Assembly: GCF_016919385.1 (NCBI RefSeq)
Contig: NZ_CP070351.1
Location: 2,604,001-2,668,000 of the forward strand
Source of the DNA: Gordonia sp. PDNC005
GTDB taxonomy: Bacteria; Actinomycetota; Actinomycetes; Mycobacteriales; Mycobacteriaceae
Direction of reading: 5' to 3'
DNA: 64,000 bases
In this document: positions 43,874-51,844 of the stretch, in pieces
Layout: every line of letters begins with the position of its first letter
How positions within the stretch are numbered: the first letter of the stretch is position 1
Program-made: the position numbers and the translations under genes
The notes under the pieces: model-generated
Databases searched by the model: none
What the model was told of the DNA's origin: nothing
The model's input: the letters and a program-made list of their open reading frames with translations, nothing else

Positions 43874-44283
43874 GCCGCGATCGTGGCGAAGCCGGGCGTC
43901 ATCACGCCGCCCGCGGAACCGAGAGTCAGGACGACCTGACCGCGGCCGGTCACGAGGCGCGCCTGCGGCACGTGGCCGTTGAGTCCTGCGGAGAGCCTCG
44001 CCGACCCGGTCCGCCCGGTCGACAGGTTGATCCACGAGACGGACGCCCGCGGGATGCAGCCCCAGCGATCGCGCCTCGTCCCGGTGACGGTGACGACTCC
44101 GACGCTGTCCCGGACCAGACCACAACGGATCGGCGGTACATCGAGGCTGCCGTTCGGATTGCCGAACGGCGCCGGCTGGATCTGAAACGGCACCACGGGC
44201 GCCGCCTGAGCAGGCGCTGGCGCCAAGGCTACGGCGCCCAAAGCGACCGCGCCGACGGTGATTCCTCGAATGATTCTGTTCAC
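43870..44283 (-). CDS. Small secreted protein, W-x-N-L-x-x-G-R-x-G family
   Basis: The 137-residue precursor starts at GTG 44283, which has GAGGGG upstream and gives a signal peptide (NRIIRGITVGAVALGAVAL, cleavage near AQA-APV). The mature domain has two cysteines (PIRCGLV and RWGCIPR) and the motif SVSWINLSTGRTG shared with 2-268 and 2805-3329. The rest is Gly/Val-rich and strand-like. It is the third member of this family in the window and lies about 40 kb from the others. Function is unknown. Confidence 0.8.
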   Translation of the reverse strand: MNRIIRGITVGAVALGAVALAPAPAQAAPVVPFQIQPAPFGNPNGSLDVPPIRCGLVRDSVGVVTVTGTRRDRWGCIPRASVSWINLSTGRTGSARLSAGLNGHVPQARLVTGRGQVVLTLGSAGGVMTPGFATIAA

Positions 44284-44359
44284 GACCGTGTCCCCTCGAT
44301 GTCGGTCCCGACCTGACCTCACCCTACGACGATTCACTGCCCGATGTCGCCCTTTCGTC

Positions 44360-44722
44360 CTATAGGACCTTCTTGACGACACTCGACTTGAGCTGCATCT
44401 TCCCGAACCCGGGGACCGTAGCGTCGATGTCGTGGTCGCCGACGCCGTCGGTGATCAAACGGATTCCACGCACTTTGGTGCCGACTTTGATGACACCGCC
44501 ACCGCCGCCCTTGACCTTCATGGTCTTGACGATGGTCACCGTGTCGCCGTCGACGAGAACGTTGCCTACAGCGTCGGTGACCTCTGCCGTCGTCTCTCCG
44601 TCACCGTCTGCAATGGCATCGGCGGAATACTCGTGGCCACACATTCCACACACGAGAAGCGCGCCCTGCTCATAACTGAACGCTTCACCGCATGCGGGAC
44701 ACGGAAGCAGTTCGTCGGACAT
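44360..44722 (-). CDS. PhnA/YjdM-like zinc-ribbon protein
   Basis: The 120-residue protein has an N-terminal zinc ribbon (CPACGEAFSYEQ and CGMCGHEY) and a C-terminal beta-barrel with GNVLVDGDTVTIVKTMKVKG and a GGGGG loop, as in PhnA/YjdM. Despite the name, most homologs are not phosphonoacetate hydrolases, and the function is not established. It is divergent from the DUF2461 gene. Confidence 0.9.
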   Translation of the reverse strand: MSDELLPCPACGEAFSYEQGALLVCGMCGHEYSADAIADGDGETTAEVTDAVGNVLVDGDTVTIVKTMKVKGGGGGVIKVGTKVRGIRLITDGVGDHDIDATVPGFGKMQLKSSVVKKVL

Positions 44723-44805
44723 CTTCCTCGCTCCTTCTCTGTGCTGTCACCCATCGGACATGCACCCAGGGAGAATACTGTCTTCCGGCCGATAGGCTGT
44801 CTTCC

Positions 44806-45438
44806 ATGCCGTTCACCGGATTCCCCGAAGCCGCGCTCGACTTCTACGACGATCTCGAACTCGACAATTCGAAGACGTACTGGGAAGCGCATCGCGAGAC
44901 CTACCGAACCGCGGTTGCGGAACCGATGGCGGCACTCACCGAGGAGCTCGCGGACGAATTCGGCGCGGCGAAGATCTTCCGCCCGAACCGGGACGTGCGC
45001 TTCTCAAAAGACAAGTCGCCGTACAAAACTCACCAAGGCGCGTACGTCGCGGTGGCGCCGTCGACCGGCTACTACGTACAGATCGGCGCGCCGGGACTGC
45101 GCGTTGGAGCAGGCTTCTACGAGGCCTCGCCGACGCGGCTGACCGCGATCCGCAAGTCGATCGACCACGACCGGCACGGGCACGAGTTGGAGAAGATCGT
45201 CACGAGACTTCAGAAGAGCGGATGGGAGTTCGGCGGCGACACTCTCAAAACAGCTCCGCGCGGGTGGGACAAAGACCACCCCCGAATCCACCTGCTCCGT
45301 CACAAGACGATGAGCGTGATGCGCGACTACGGGTTCGACGAGGTGATCCACACGCCGGAACTCGTCGAGAATATCCGCGTCCACTGGCGGGAGACGAAGC
45401 CCCTCCTCGACTGGCTCGTCTCACATGGCGACGATTAA
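44806..45438 (+). CDS. DUF2461 (TIGR02453) family protein
   Basis: The 210-residue protein matches the DUF2461 family: start GFPEAALDFYDDLELDNSKTYWE, the central RPNRDVRFSKDKSPYKTH and GFYEASPTRL. The family is widespread and of unknown biochemical function. ATG 44806 is the family start. The stop TAA is shared with the convergent gene in a TTAA. Confidence 0.87.
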   Translation: MPFTGFPEAALDFYDDLELDNSKTYWEAHRETYRTAVAEPMAALTEELADEFGAAKIFRPNRDVRFSKDKSPYKTHQGAYVAVAPSTGYYVQIGAPGLRVGAGFYEASPTRLTAIRKSIDHDRHGHELEKIVTRLQKSGWEFGGDTLKTAPRGWDKDHPRIHLLRHKTMSVMRDYGFDEVIHTPELVENIRVHWRETKPLLDWLVSHGDD

Positions 45439-46616
45439 CCAAGGGCGTCACCCGGAGACGTGTCGGACCCTCTGACCGATGGATGCGGATACACCGCCGA
45501 ACGGCCTTGGAACGACAGGATGTTCGGATTCTGCACGTGACCACGGCGGATCTCGATCGCCCGGTTGATCGTTTCGTTGCCGTTCCAGGCGTCCGGACCC
45601 GCCATCACGGTGTCGACGAACGGCAGTAAGGCTTCGCTGTTCTCCCACGTCGCGGAGTTCCACAGGTACGACGGACTGTGGTCGACCGCGTAGTAGTCGA
45701 TGCCGTGCCCGACCTGAAACATCGGCGCGTCGAACGTGGTGGGACGCGCCCACTCGAACCCCATCCCCTCGTCGCACGAGACGTCGACGATCAGAGTGCC
45801 GCGACGGAATGCGTGCAGGTCGTCGGACATCACGTAGACCAGCGGATGCTCGGTGTCCTGCAGCGTGCAGTTGACGATGACGTCACGCTCGGCGAGGAAC
45901 GGCGCGAGAGGGGTCCGGCCGCGGTCGGTCACGACGTGGCTGAGGTATGGCGCCTGCCGGTCGTGATCGAACCTCGTGATCGCCGCGGAGTGGATAGGCG
46001 ACCCGACAGCGGCGACGTCCCGGTTGGTCAGCACATGGACGTCGTGGATGCCGTGCGCGTTCAGAGCAGTGACCGCACCGCGAGCTGTCGCGCCGAATCC
46101 GATCACCACCGCTCGCAGGCGACGACCGTAGTCTCCGGTCGATCCGGTCAACGCGAGAGCGTGCAGCACTGAGCTGTAGCCTGCGAGCTCGTTGTTCTTG
46201 TGGAAGACGTGAACCCCGACGGAGCCGTCGAGCGTCCAGTGGTTCATCGCCTCGAACGCGATCAGCGTGAGCCGCCGATCGATCGCGATCTGTGTGACCA
46301 CGACGTCCTGCACACAGTGCGGCCAGCCCCAAAGGACCGCTCCCTCGCGCATCCGTTCCACATCCGAGTGTTGCGGTTTGGGAAGAACGACCACATCCGA
46401 TTCGGCGATGACGTCTGATCGGTCCGCGATCGCGCCGACCAAGCCGACGAGATCGTCGTCGACGTAGCCGAAGCGCTGTCCGTAGCCGCGTTCCAGGGTC
46501 ATCCGCTTCCGGATGGATGGCGCGATCCGCGCCAGATGCGCAGGGTGCACCGGAAGGCGAAACTCGTTCTCCTTGGCCGACGTACCGACGATTCCTATCG
46601 TCGACGTCGCCGTCAC
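45435..46616 (-). CDS. N5-(carboxyethyl)ornithine synthase-like / alanine dehydrogenase superfamily protein
   Basis: The 393-residue protein has the alanine dehydrogenase/transhydrogenase fold: an N-terminal substrate domain with KENEFRLPVHPAHL, then the Rossmann motif VVIGFGATARGA (about residue 170). The nearest named family is N5-(carboxyethyl)ornithine synthase, which makes an opine-like amino acid by reductive condensation. The true substrates are uncertain. The GTG start overlaps the stop of the tiny basic protein upstream (GTGA), so translation is coupled. Confidence 0.7.
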   Translation of the reverse strand: MTATSTIGIVGTSAKENEFRLPVHPAHLARIAPSIRKRMTLERGYGQRFGYVDDDLVGLVGAIADRSDVIAESDVVVLPKPQHSDVERMREGAVLWGWPHCVQDVVVTQIAIDRRLTLIAFEAMNHWTLDGSVGVHVFHKNNELAGYSSVLHALALTGSTGDYGRRLRAVVIGFGATARGAVTALNAHGIHDVHVLTNRDVAAVGSPIHSAAITRFDHDRQAPYLSHVVTDRGRTPLAPFLAERDVIVNCTLQDTEHPLVYVMSDDLHAFRRGTLIVDVSCDEGMGFEWARPTTFDAPMFQVGHGIDYYAVDHSPSYLWNSATWENSEALLPFVDTVMAGPDAWNGNETINRAIEIRRGHVQNPNILSFQGRSAVYPHPSVRGSDTSPGDALG

Positions 46617-46741
46617 TTCTTCGTCTCGAGCTTGTCGTGGATCGACTTCGCAGCAGCCTTCGCGTGCTTGTCCGCACGCTTCTCTTTGATCGACTTGCCG
46701 GAGGTTTTGGACATCTTCTGCCGTGGCGACTTGTCGCTCAT
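46613..46741 (-). CDS. Tiny basic protein (42 residues)
   Basis: The 42-residue product is very rich in Lys and Ser (MSDKSPRQKMSKTSGKS, then KEKRADKHAKAAAK). It has no membrane segment. Short Lys-rich proteins of this pattern are common in actinobacterial genomes, but their role is unknown. GAGGG lies upstream of the ATG, and the stop overlaps the GTG start of the dehydrogenase-like gene, which supports real translation. Confidence 0.65.
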   Translation of the reverse strand: MSDKSPRQKMSKTSGKSIKEKRADKHAKAAAKSIHDKLETKK

Positions 46742-46817
46742 CGTTATGTGTCCCTCAATTTCGGAAGCCGAAATGGCTCCGTCGGCCCCACGGTACACCT
46801 GCGACCCGAAAGGTGAC

Positions 46818-47777
46818 CTATGTCGGCTGACGCATGACGCCGATGTGTCGGACGTGCCCCGACAGTCCCGGCAGCTCCTTCACCGGTGACCAGGTTGCGA
46901 GTCCGTCGCGACTGTCGGAGTAGAGGTACTTGCCCGTGGTGTACGCGTCGAGGTAGAGACGCCATCGGCCGTCCGGCAGTTTCGCGACAGCAGGCCCTTC
47001 AACGAAGGCCCCCCAGTTCCCCGGGGTTACGAAACGATAGGGACCCGTCAGAGAAGGCGCGACCGCGTGCTGCACGAACTTCTTGGTCTCGTTCTTGGTG
47101 AACGCGTGATAGGTCGACCCGACCTTCACAACCGTGGTGTCTATGTGGTCCGCGCCGATGCCCGCCAGCGGAACCGGAGGGCTCCAGAGGCGGAACGACG
47201 AGTCGATCGCGGTCATCACATACGGAACGAACCCGCCGCCGGTCGAGAGAGACACGATGACGCTCACACGACCACCGTCGACGAACCACTCCGGTGCCCA
47301 CGCCTTGGTCGTGAACGGCGACAGCGACGGAACACTCTTCAACAGGTCGCCAGTGCTTCCCAAGCCCGGGACCGAAGCGTGACCGTCGCCGGTCCCCGGC
47401 AGGAGGAAGCAGCAGAACGGTACCGGGTAGTCGGCGATCTTCGTCCAGTGGACACGGTCGCTGCTACGTGCGAATCCGATGTTCGCGCGGTTCGCCGTCG
47501 TGTACGTGATGTAGTAGTCGCCCGCCGCGTTCCGGAAGATGCTCGGATCGCGGACCCGGCCGGTCGGCGGGCGGTAGGCCGACTTCCGCAGTGGCGTGAA
47601 GTCGGTTCCGTCGCTGGATTGGTAGACGTCCATCGCCCGGTCGGATGTGTTGCTGAACGCAACCATCGTGTACGTCCAGCCTGCCGCATGACTTGCCGCA
47701 GGCAGCGCCGCCAGCAGGCTGAACGCGATCAGCAGCGACGAAGCGAGGGCAGTCAGGTTCCGAACGAGTCGCGTCAT
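46818..47777 (-). CDS. Secreted GH43-like beta-propeller protein
   Basis: The 319-residue precursor has a signal peptide (TALASSLLIAFSLLAALPAA, cleavage near SHA-AGW). The mature part shows repeated blade-like segments typical of five-bladed propellers of the GH43/GH-F clans: VRDPSIFRNAAGDYYITYTT, FTTKAWAPEWFVDGGR and VEGPAVAKLPDGRWRLYLDAY. The RDPSIF Asp, a WAPEW Glu and a VEGPA Glu match the usual catalytic-residue contexts of the family. An arabinan- or galactan-type sugar is possible. ATG 47777 is the first plausible start before the signal peptide. Confidence 0.78.
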   Translation of the reverse strand: MTRLVRNLTALASSLLIAFSLLAALPAASHAAGWTYTMVAFSNTSDRAMDVYQSSDGTDFTPLRKSAYRPPTGRVRDPSIFRNAAGDYYITYTTANRANIGFARSSDRVHWTKIADYPVPFCCFLLPGTGDGHASVPGLGSTGDLLKSVPSLSPFTTKAWAPEWFVDGGRVSVIVSLSTGGGFVPYVMTAIDSSFRLWSPPVPLAGIGADHIDTTVVKVGSTYHAFTKNETKKFVQHAVAPSLTGPYRFVTPGNWGAFVEGPAVAKLPDGRWRLYLDAYTTGKYLYSDSRDGLATWSPVKELPGLSGHVRHIGVMRQPT

Positions 47778-47824
47778 CCGTCGAAGTATCCGCGATCGGA
47801 CGCGATTGGACCAGGCCCGAATCG

Positions 47825-48265
47825 TTACCGACTGCGGGTGAGGTCTTCGGCGAGCATCACGATGATGCCGCTCGGCCCGCGCAGATAGGTGAGTTTGTAG
47901 ACGTCTTGGTAGTTCGCGACGCCCCGGAGCGGGTGACACCCGTGCCGTGCCGCTATCGTCAGCGCATCGTCGATGTCGTCGACGGAGAACGCCACCCGGT
48001 GCATGCCGATCTCGTTCGGCAGAGTCGGCGCAGTCGGGATCGCGTCGGGATGGATGTACTCGAACAATTCGAGTCGCCCGTGCCCGTCGGGTGTCTGCAG
48101 CATGGCGATCCGCGCATGGTTGCCGTCGAGCCCGACGGCGGTGTCGGCCCATTCGCCGCTCACTTCGTCGCGACCCAGGAGCGTCAGGCCGAGGTCGGTG
48201 AAGAAGGCTACGGCGGCGTCGATGTCGTCCACGGCGATTCCGACGTTCTCGAACTTGATCGGCAT
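47825..48265 (-). CDS. VOC (glyoxalase/methylmalonyl-CoA epimerase-like) family protein
   Basis: The 146-residue protein has two beta-alpha-beta-beta-beta halves. FENVGIAVDDIDAAVAFF, LELFEY, GMHRVAFSVDDIDDAL and GPSGIIVMLAE place metal-ligand-type His and Glu at the usual sites. The size and pattern are close to methylmalonyl-CoA epimerases and small glyoxalases. The substrate is unknown. The start chosen, ATG 48265, is three codons inside the longest frame. The gene is divergent from arr. Confidence 0.82.
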   Translation of the reverse strand: MPIKFENVGIAVDDIDAAVAFFTDLGLTLLGRDEVSGEWADTAVGLDGNHARIAMLQTPDGHGRLELFEYIHPDAIPTAPTLPNEIGMHRVAFSVDDIDDALTIAARHGCHPLRGVANYQDVYKLTYLRGPSGIIVMLAEDLTRSR

Positions 48266-48309
48266 GCCGACCACGGTACCGCCGAACTGCCGTCGGCTAC
48301 CCTGCGATC

Positions 48310-48720
48310 ATGGATGAGGTGCTGGACGAGGGACCGTTCTTCCACGGCACCAAGGCCGATCTGCCGGTGGGCGCCGCTCTGACGGCAGGGCGACGTTCGA
48401 ATTATCGTCCCGAGATCGTCATGAATCACATCTACTTCACCGCGCTCGTCGACGGTGCAGGCCTGGCCGCCGAGTTGGCCGCCGGCGACGGCGAACCCCG
48501 CGTCTACCTGGTCGAACCGACGGGCGACTTCGAGAACGACCCGAACGTCACGGACAAGAAGTTCCCCGGAAATCCGACCCGCTCGTACCGCAGCACCGAA
48601 CCGCTGATCGTGGTCGACGAGGTGACCGACTGGACACGGCTGTCACCCGAAGCATTGCAGGCATGGCGCGAGCGGCTCGCCGAAGGGATTGCCGACGGGA
48701 CGGCCCAGATCATCAACTAG
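48310..48720 (+). CDS. arr: NAD+--rifampin ADP-ribosyltransferase
   Basis: The 136-residue enzyme is a clear Arr. FHGTK near the start, MNHIYFT, YLVEPTG, DPNVTDKKFPGNPTRSYR and the end TDWTRLSPEAL match the mycobacterial enzyme. The residues aligning with the catalytic His, Tyr and Asp of Arr are His 12, Tyr 42 and Asp 77, with the same spacing as in the mycobacterial protein. It transfers ADP-ribose from NAD to the C23 hydroxyl of rifampin, giving intrinsic resistance. It stands alone between a divergent VOC gene and a convergent fusion gene, with no mobile element, so it looks like a resident gene. Confidence 0.93.
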   Translation: MDEVLDEGPFFHGTKADLPVGAALTAGRRSNYRPEIVMNHIYFTALVDGAGLAAELAAGDGEPRVYLVEPTGDFENDPNVTDKKFPGNPTRSYRSTEPLIVVDEVTDWTRLSPEALQAWRERLAEGIADGTAQIIN

Positions 48721-48731
48721 GCGGTCAGCGA

Positions 48732-49901
48732 TCACTCGGCGGATTCGCAGAATCTCAGCTCATTGCCGGACGGGTCGGTGACCTGAATCGTGGGGCCGCC
48801 GGGAGCGTCACGCTCGATTCCCGGGCGTAGTCGCCGATGCGTCCGCGTGCCGAGATCAGCGTGGAAAGCATCGGCGTCGACGATCGGGATCCAGACGACG
48901 GATCCGGGCGTTCCGTCTCCGTGATGCTCGGACAAGTCGAGGACTGCCGAGCCTCGCCGGATGCGCATGTACAGCGGCAGATCCGGATCGAACCGGTGCT
49001 CCAACTGGACGTCGAATCGCAGATAGTCGACGTAGAACTCACGGGCCGACGCCTCGTCGAACATCCGGAGGACGGGCACCGGAGCACCGACACCCAGCGG
49101 ATTCCGCCCCGAGACGACCGGTTGGCACTCTGAGATGACGTAGTCGCGCGTGATTCCGGCCGTCGCTCCGGCCCAGGTGCTGCCGGCCGCTCGCTCCCGG
49201 TGGGCGTCGAATGCGGCGCTGTCGACGAATCGCTCCGACACCGACCACACCAGCGGATTGTCGGTCGGTTCGACGTCGAATGCCAGGCAGCCGCGCTCGG
49301 CGAGTGTCAGCGCCACGTGTTCGGGCAGATGTCGCCGGACACGCTCGGCCTCGTCAGCTGTGGTGCAGACCAGCCGGCCGGTCAGGACGACGTGGTCGAG
49401 CGCGTGATCATCTGTGCGGTACTTGTCCAACAGTTCCCGTGGCAGATGGCACGAGTCGTCGGGGCAGCGCGCGAGGCGATCCTGATGCTCGTCGGCGCTG
49501 CGCACATAGTTCGTGAGCGGCAGCACTTCGACTGCGATGAGGGCGGCGTCGTCGCGACCGGCGATGAAAGCCCGCGCGAGATCGAGATGCTCGGGATTCT
49601 CCGAGTACAGACCTGTTCGATACTTCTCCCCCACGTCCGGCCCCTGCCTGTTGACGCTGTGCGGATCGATGATCTCGAACAGGTACGTCATCAGCCGGTC
49701 GACGCTCAACACAGCGGGGTCGATGCGGATCCGCACGCATTCGGCGTATCCGTCGTAGTCGCCGTCGAGCGAGTCGCTCGTGCCGTTGGCGCGACCCGCC
49801 TCGGTGAACATCACTCCCGGCAGCGTCTCGACGAACGACTGCACACCCCAGAGACACCCTCCCGCGACATAGAGCTCTTCAGTCGTGCGGTTGTCGGTCA
49901 T
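48732..49901 (-). CDS. Three-domain MsrA / antibiotic-biosynthesis-monooxygenase / VOC fusion
   Basis: The 389-residue frame joins three folds. Residues 1 to about 165 are peptide-methionine (S)-S-oxide reductase: YVAGGCLWGVQ with nucleophile Cys 16, the GYAECVRI strand and GEKYRTGLYS. Residues about 170-255 resemble an ABM ferredoxin-like domain (VVLTGRLVCTTADEAERV, ERGCLAFDVEPT). Residues about 265-389 are a VOC domain like bleomycin-resistance proteins (APVPVLRMFDEASAREFYVDYLRF, VTDPSGNELRF). I see no stop or frameshift between them. The MsrA part reduces oxidised methionine; the others could handle quinones or electrophiles. It starts at ATG 49901, divergent from the SMI1-like gene. Confidence 0.82.
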   Translation of the reverse strand: MTDNRTTEELYVAGGCLWGVQSFVETLPGVMFTEAGRANGTSDSLDGDYDGYAECVRIRIDPAVLSVDRLMTYLFEIIDPHSVNRQGPDVGEKYRTGLYSENPEHLDLARAFIAGRDDAALIAVEVLPLTNYVRSADEHQDRLARCPDDSCHLPRELLDKYRTDDHALDHVVLTGRLVCTTADEAERVRRHLPEHVALTLAERGCLAFDVEPTDNPLVWSVSERFVDSAAFDAHRERAAGSTWAGATAGITRDYVISECQPVVSGRNPLGVGAPVPVLRMFDEASAREFYVDYLRFDVQLEHRFDPDLPLYMRIRRGSAVLDLSEHHGDGTPGSVVWIPIVDADAFHADLGTRTHRRLRPGIERDAPGGPTIQVTDPSGNELRFCESAE

Positions 49902-49965
49902 GTCCCGATGGTACGGCGGTCGCCCCGGCCGTCCCGCGGCCTGCAGTCGCCTAGGATCGGTCGCT

Positions 49966-50514
49966 GTGACGGACCCTCGAATCTCGACTCTGCATGTGCT
50001 CGGCCGACCTTCCATTGAGCATGTCGATGTCGACGTGCTGAACGGCTTCCGGTTCCCAGACGGGGACGGATTCCCTCCCTCTTACCGCGACTTCGTCCGG
50101 CACGCCGGGTGGGGACGCACGTTCGGCCTGTGGCTGATCTATCCACCCGTCCGGTCCGGGTACGCTGACGGGCTCTTGGGCCGCGGTGGTGTCCTCACCG
50201 AACGTCTCCGCCTCGCATACGTAGATGGGCAGTCCGAGGAGTTCGATTGGATGGTTGAACCTGACGGGAACTGGGACCTGCCGCCGAGCCTGCAGGTGTT
50301 CGGGTGGAGCGAGAACGGTGACGCCCTCCTCTGGGACACCTCCGCCCGCCACGCTGACGGCGAGTTCGGCGTCTGGGAGTCGGTTGGCATGAACTCACTG
50401 CATCGGCGCGGAGCCGACCTCGCCGAGGCCCTCTCCGCAGTCCGAGAACGAACTGCCTCGCTGACCGATGCGTCAGGCTTCGACGTAGATCCCCTCGAAC
50501 CGACACTGCTGTGA
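49966..50514 (+). CDS. SMI1/KNR4-like family protein
   Basis: The 182-residue protein has the SMI1/KNR4 pattern: an N-terminal GFRFPDGDGFPPSYRDFVRHAGWGRTFGLWLI segment, strands, and an EFDWMVEP-FGWSENGDALLWDT core. The family includes immunity proteins of contact toxins and signalling adaptors. No toxin gene is adjacent here, so the role is open. GTG 49966 with AGGATCGG upstream is preferred; longer frames enter the divergent gene. Confidence 0.68.
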   Translation: MTDPRISTLHVLGRPSIEHVDVDVLNGFRFPDGDGFPPSYRDFVRHAGWGRTFGLWLIYPPVRSGYADGLLGRGGVLTERLRLAYVDGQSEEFDWMVEPDGNWDLPPSLQVFGWSENGDALLWDTSARHADGEFGVWESVGMNSLHRRGADLAEALSAVRERTASLTDASGFDVDPLEPTLL

Positions 50515-50527
50515 TCGGTTCGAGGGG
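50491..50527 (+). terminator. Hairpin terminator
   Basis: A perfect 13-bp stem (50491-50503 with 50515-50527) overlaps the stop codon of the SMI1-like gene and is followed by TTCCT. It lies between two convergent genes and may serve both. Confidence 0.7.
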
Positions 50528-50545
50528 TTCCTGACGCCGAGCGGA

Positions 50546-50899
50546 TCAGCCGACCACCGACCGGACGATCTCGGTGATCCGCCGTTCGGTGTCTGCGTCC
50601 ACGGTTTCGAAGAACCACGCCGCAGGCATCAGCAACCCGTCGGTGCCACCCGCAGGCTGAAAGCGCGCCTTCTCGGTGATCGCGAGATTCAGCCGATCAT
50701 CGTTCCTGAGGGTGACGAGTGCCGGTGTACTGGCCGACGCAGCGTACGCGGGCATTCCGTACCAGATCCTCGGCTTGAGTTCCGGTGCTGCCGCCATGAC
50801 GACGGTGTGCACTCGCTGGACGATCGAGCGCCGGGGCTCGTCCATCTTCGCGATCTTGTCGATGACCTGAGTGAGGTTCTTCTCGTCCTTCGACGACAT
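50546..50899 (-). CDS. DUF1801 (YdhG-like) protein
   Basis: The 117-residue protein has the YdhG/DUF1801 pattern VHTVVMAAAPELKPRIWYGMPAYA with the conserved WYGMPAY core, and a C-terminal helix (ADTERRITEIVRSVVG). The family is sometimes linked to iron delivery (frataxin-like), but function is uncertain. ATG 50899 has GAGAGG upstream; the longer frame is unsupported. Confidence 0.83.
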   Translation of the reverse strand: MSSKDEKNLTQVIDKIAKMDEPRRSIVQRVHTVVMAAAPELKPRIWYGMPAYAASASTPALVTLRNDDRLNLAITEKARFQPAGGTDGLLMPAAWFFETVDADTERRITEIVRSVVG

Positions 50900-51124
50900 G
50901 GCATGTCCTCTCGTGTGGCCGGTGCGAAACATCGGCACGCTGAAGTCGGCGCTGATTGGTGCGCCGCACTCCATCCGGACATGTCCTGAGCGGCTCAAGT
51001 CTCTCCGAGATGATTCACGTGGTCGACACGTGGAAGTGCTGGTCGACGGCTCGAAGCCGTCCAGTCCAGAATAGCCGACACCTCGGACGTTTAAGCGAGA
51101 CTCCACCTGACGAGACGCCCGGTG

Positions 51125-51844
51125 TCACTCCGACATCCGCTCGTCGGTCTTGGAGACCGCCTCACCGGTGCAGCAGCCGTCGGGGCACTCGCCGGATCCG
51201 CGCTCGCCGGCGAGCACCACGACCGGCACCGCGCAGCAGGTGTCGCCATTCCATGCCTCGACACCTTCACGGACCGCGAAGACAGCGATGACTAGGGCGG
51301 CGACCGAGTCGGCCCATGCCCAGCCGAGCAGACTGTTGACCAGCAGCCCGACCAGCAGCGCCGCCGACAGGTAGGTGCAGATCAGCGTCTGCTTGGAGTC
51401 GGCGACCGCGGAAACCGAGCCAAGCTCGCGGCCGGTGCGCCGCTCGAACCAGGACAGGAACGGCATGACGGCCAGACTCAGCGCGGCGATGGTGATGCCG
51501 ACCGGGGAGTGCTCCGCCTCCCGGACCCCGAGCAGCGAGAGCACCGCGTCCACCGCGACATAAGCAGCAAGGCCGAAGAACGACACCGCGATCACGCGCA
51601 GCGCAACCTTCTCCCGCTTGTCGGGGTCGGGTGCGGCGAACTGCCAGGCGACGGCTGCGGCGGACAGGACTTCAACGACGGAGTCTAGGCCGAAGCCGAC
51701 GAGGGCAGCCGACGAGGCAGCCCGACCGGCGAGCAGGGCGACGACGGCCTCGACGATGTTCCAGGTGATGGTGATCGCGACGACGATCCTGATCCGCCGC
51801 CGCAGAACCTCGGCTCGACCAGTCGCGCGAACCGGCATCGTCAC
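51125..51844 (-). CDS. Cation diffusion facilitator family transporter
   Basis: The 239-residue membrane protein has about six helices. ALVGFGLDSVVEVLSA is the metal-site helix 2 and LGWAWADSVAALVIA is helix 5, each with an Asp-Ser pair. A Cys-rich C terminus follows (DTCCAVPV and CPDGCCTGE) that could bind soft metals. It probably exports a divalent metal such as cadmium, lead or zinc. The GTG 51844 start overlaps the stop of cmtR (GTGA), so the sensor and pump are translated together; ATG 51838 is an alternative. Confidence 0.82.
   Translation of the reverse strand: MTMPVRATGRAEVLRRRIRIVVAITITWNIVEAVVALLAGRAASSAALVGFGLDSVVEVLSAAAVAWQFAAPDPDKREKVALRVIAVSFFGLAAYVAVDAVLSLLGVREAEHSPVGITIAALSLAVMPFLSWFERRTGRELGSVSAVADSKQTLICTYLSAALLVGLLVNSLLGWAWADSVAALVIAVFAVREGVEAWNGDTCCAVPVVVLAGERGSGECPDGCCTGEAVSKTDERMSE

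Noticed and set aside
50985..51080. Possible tRNA in the stretch upstream of the DUF1801 gene (a GACGGCTCGAAGCCGTC hairpin resembles a T-arm)
   Set aside because: No cloverleaf can be drawn and the T-loop consensus is not met; I see only a hairpin in 50900-51124.
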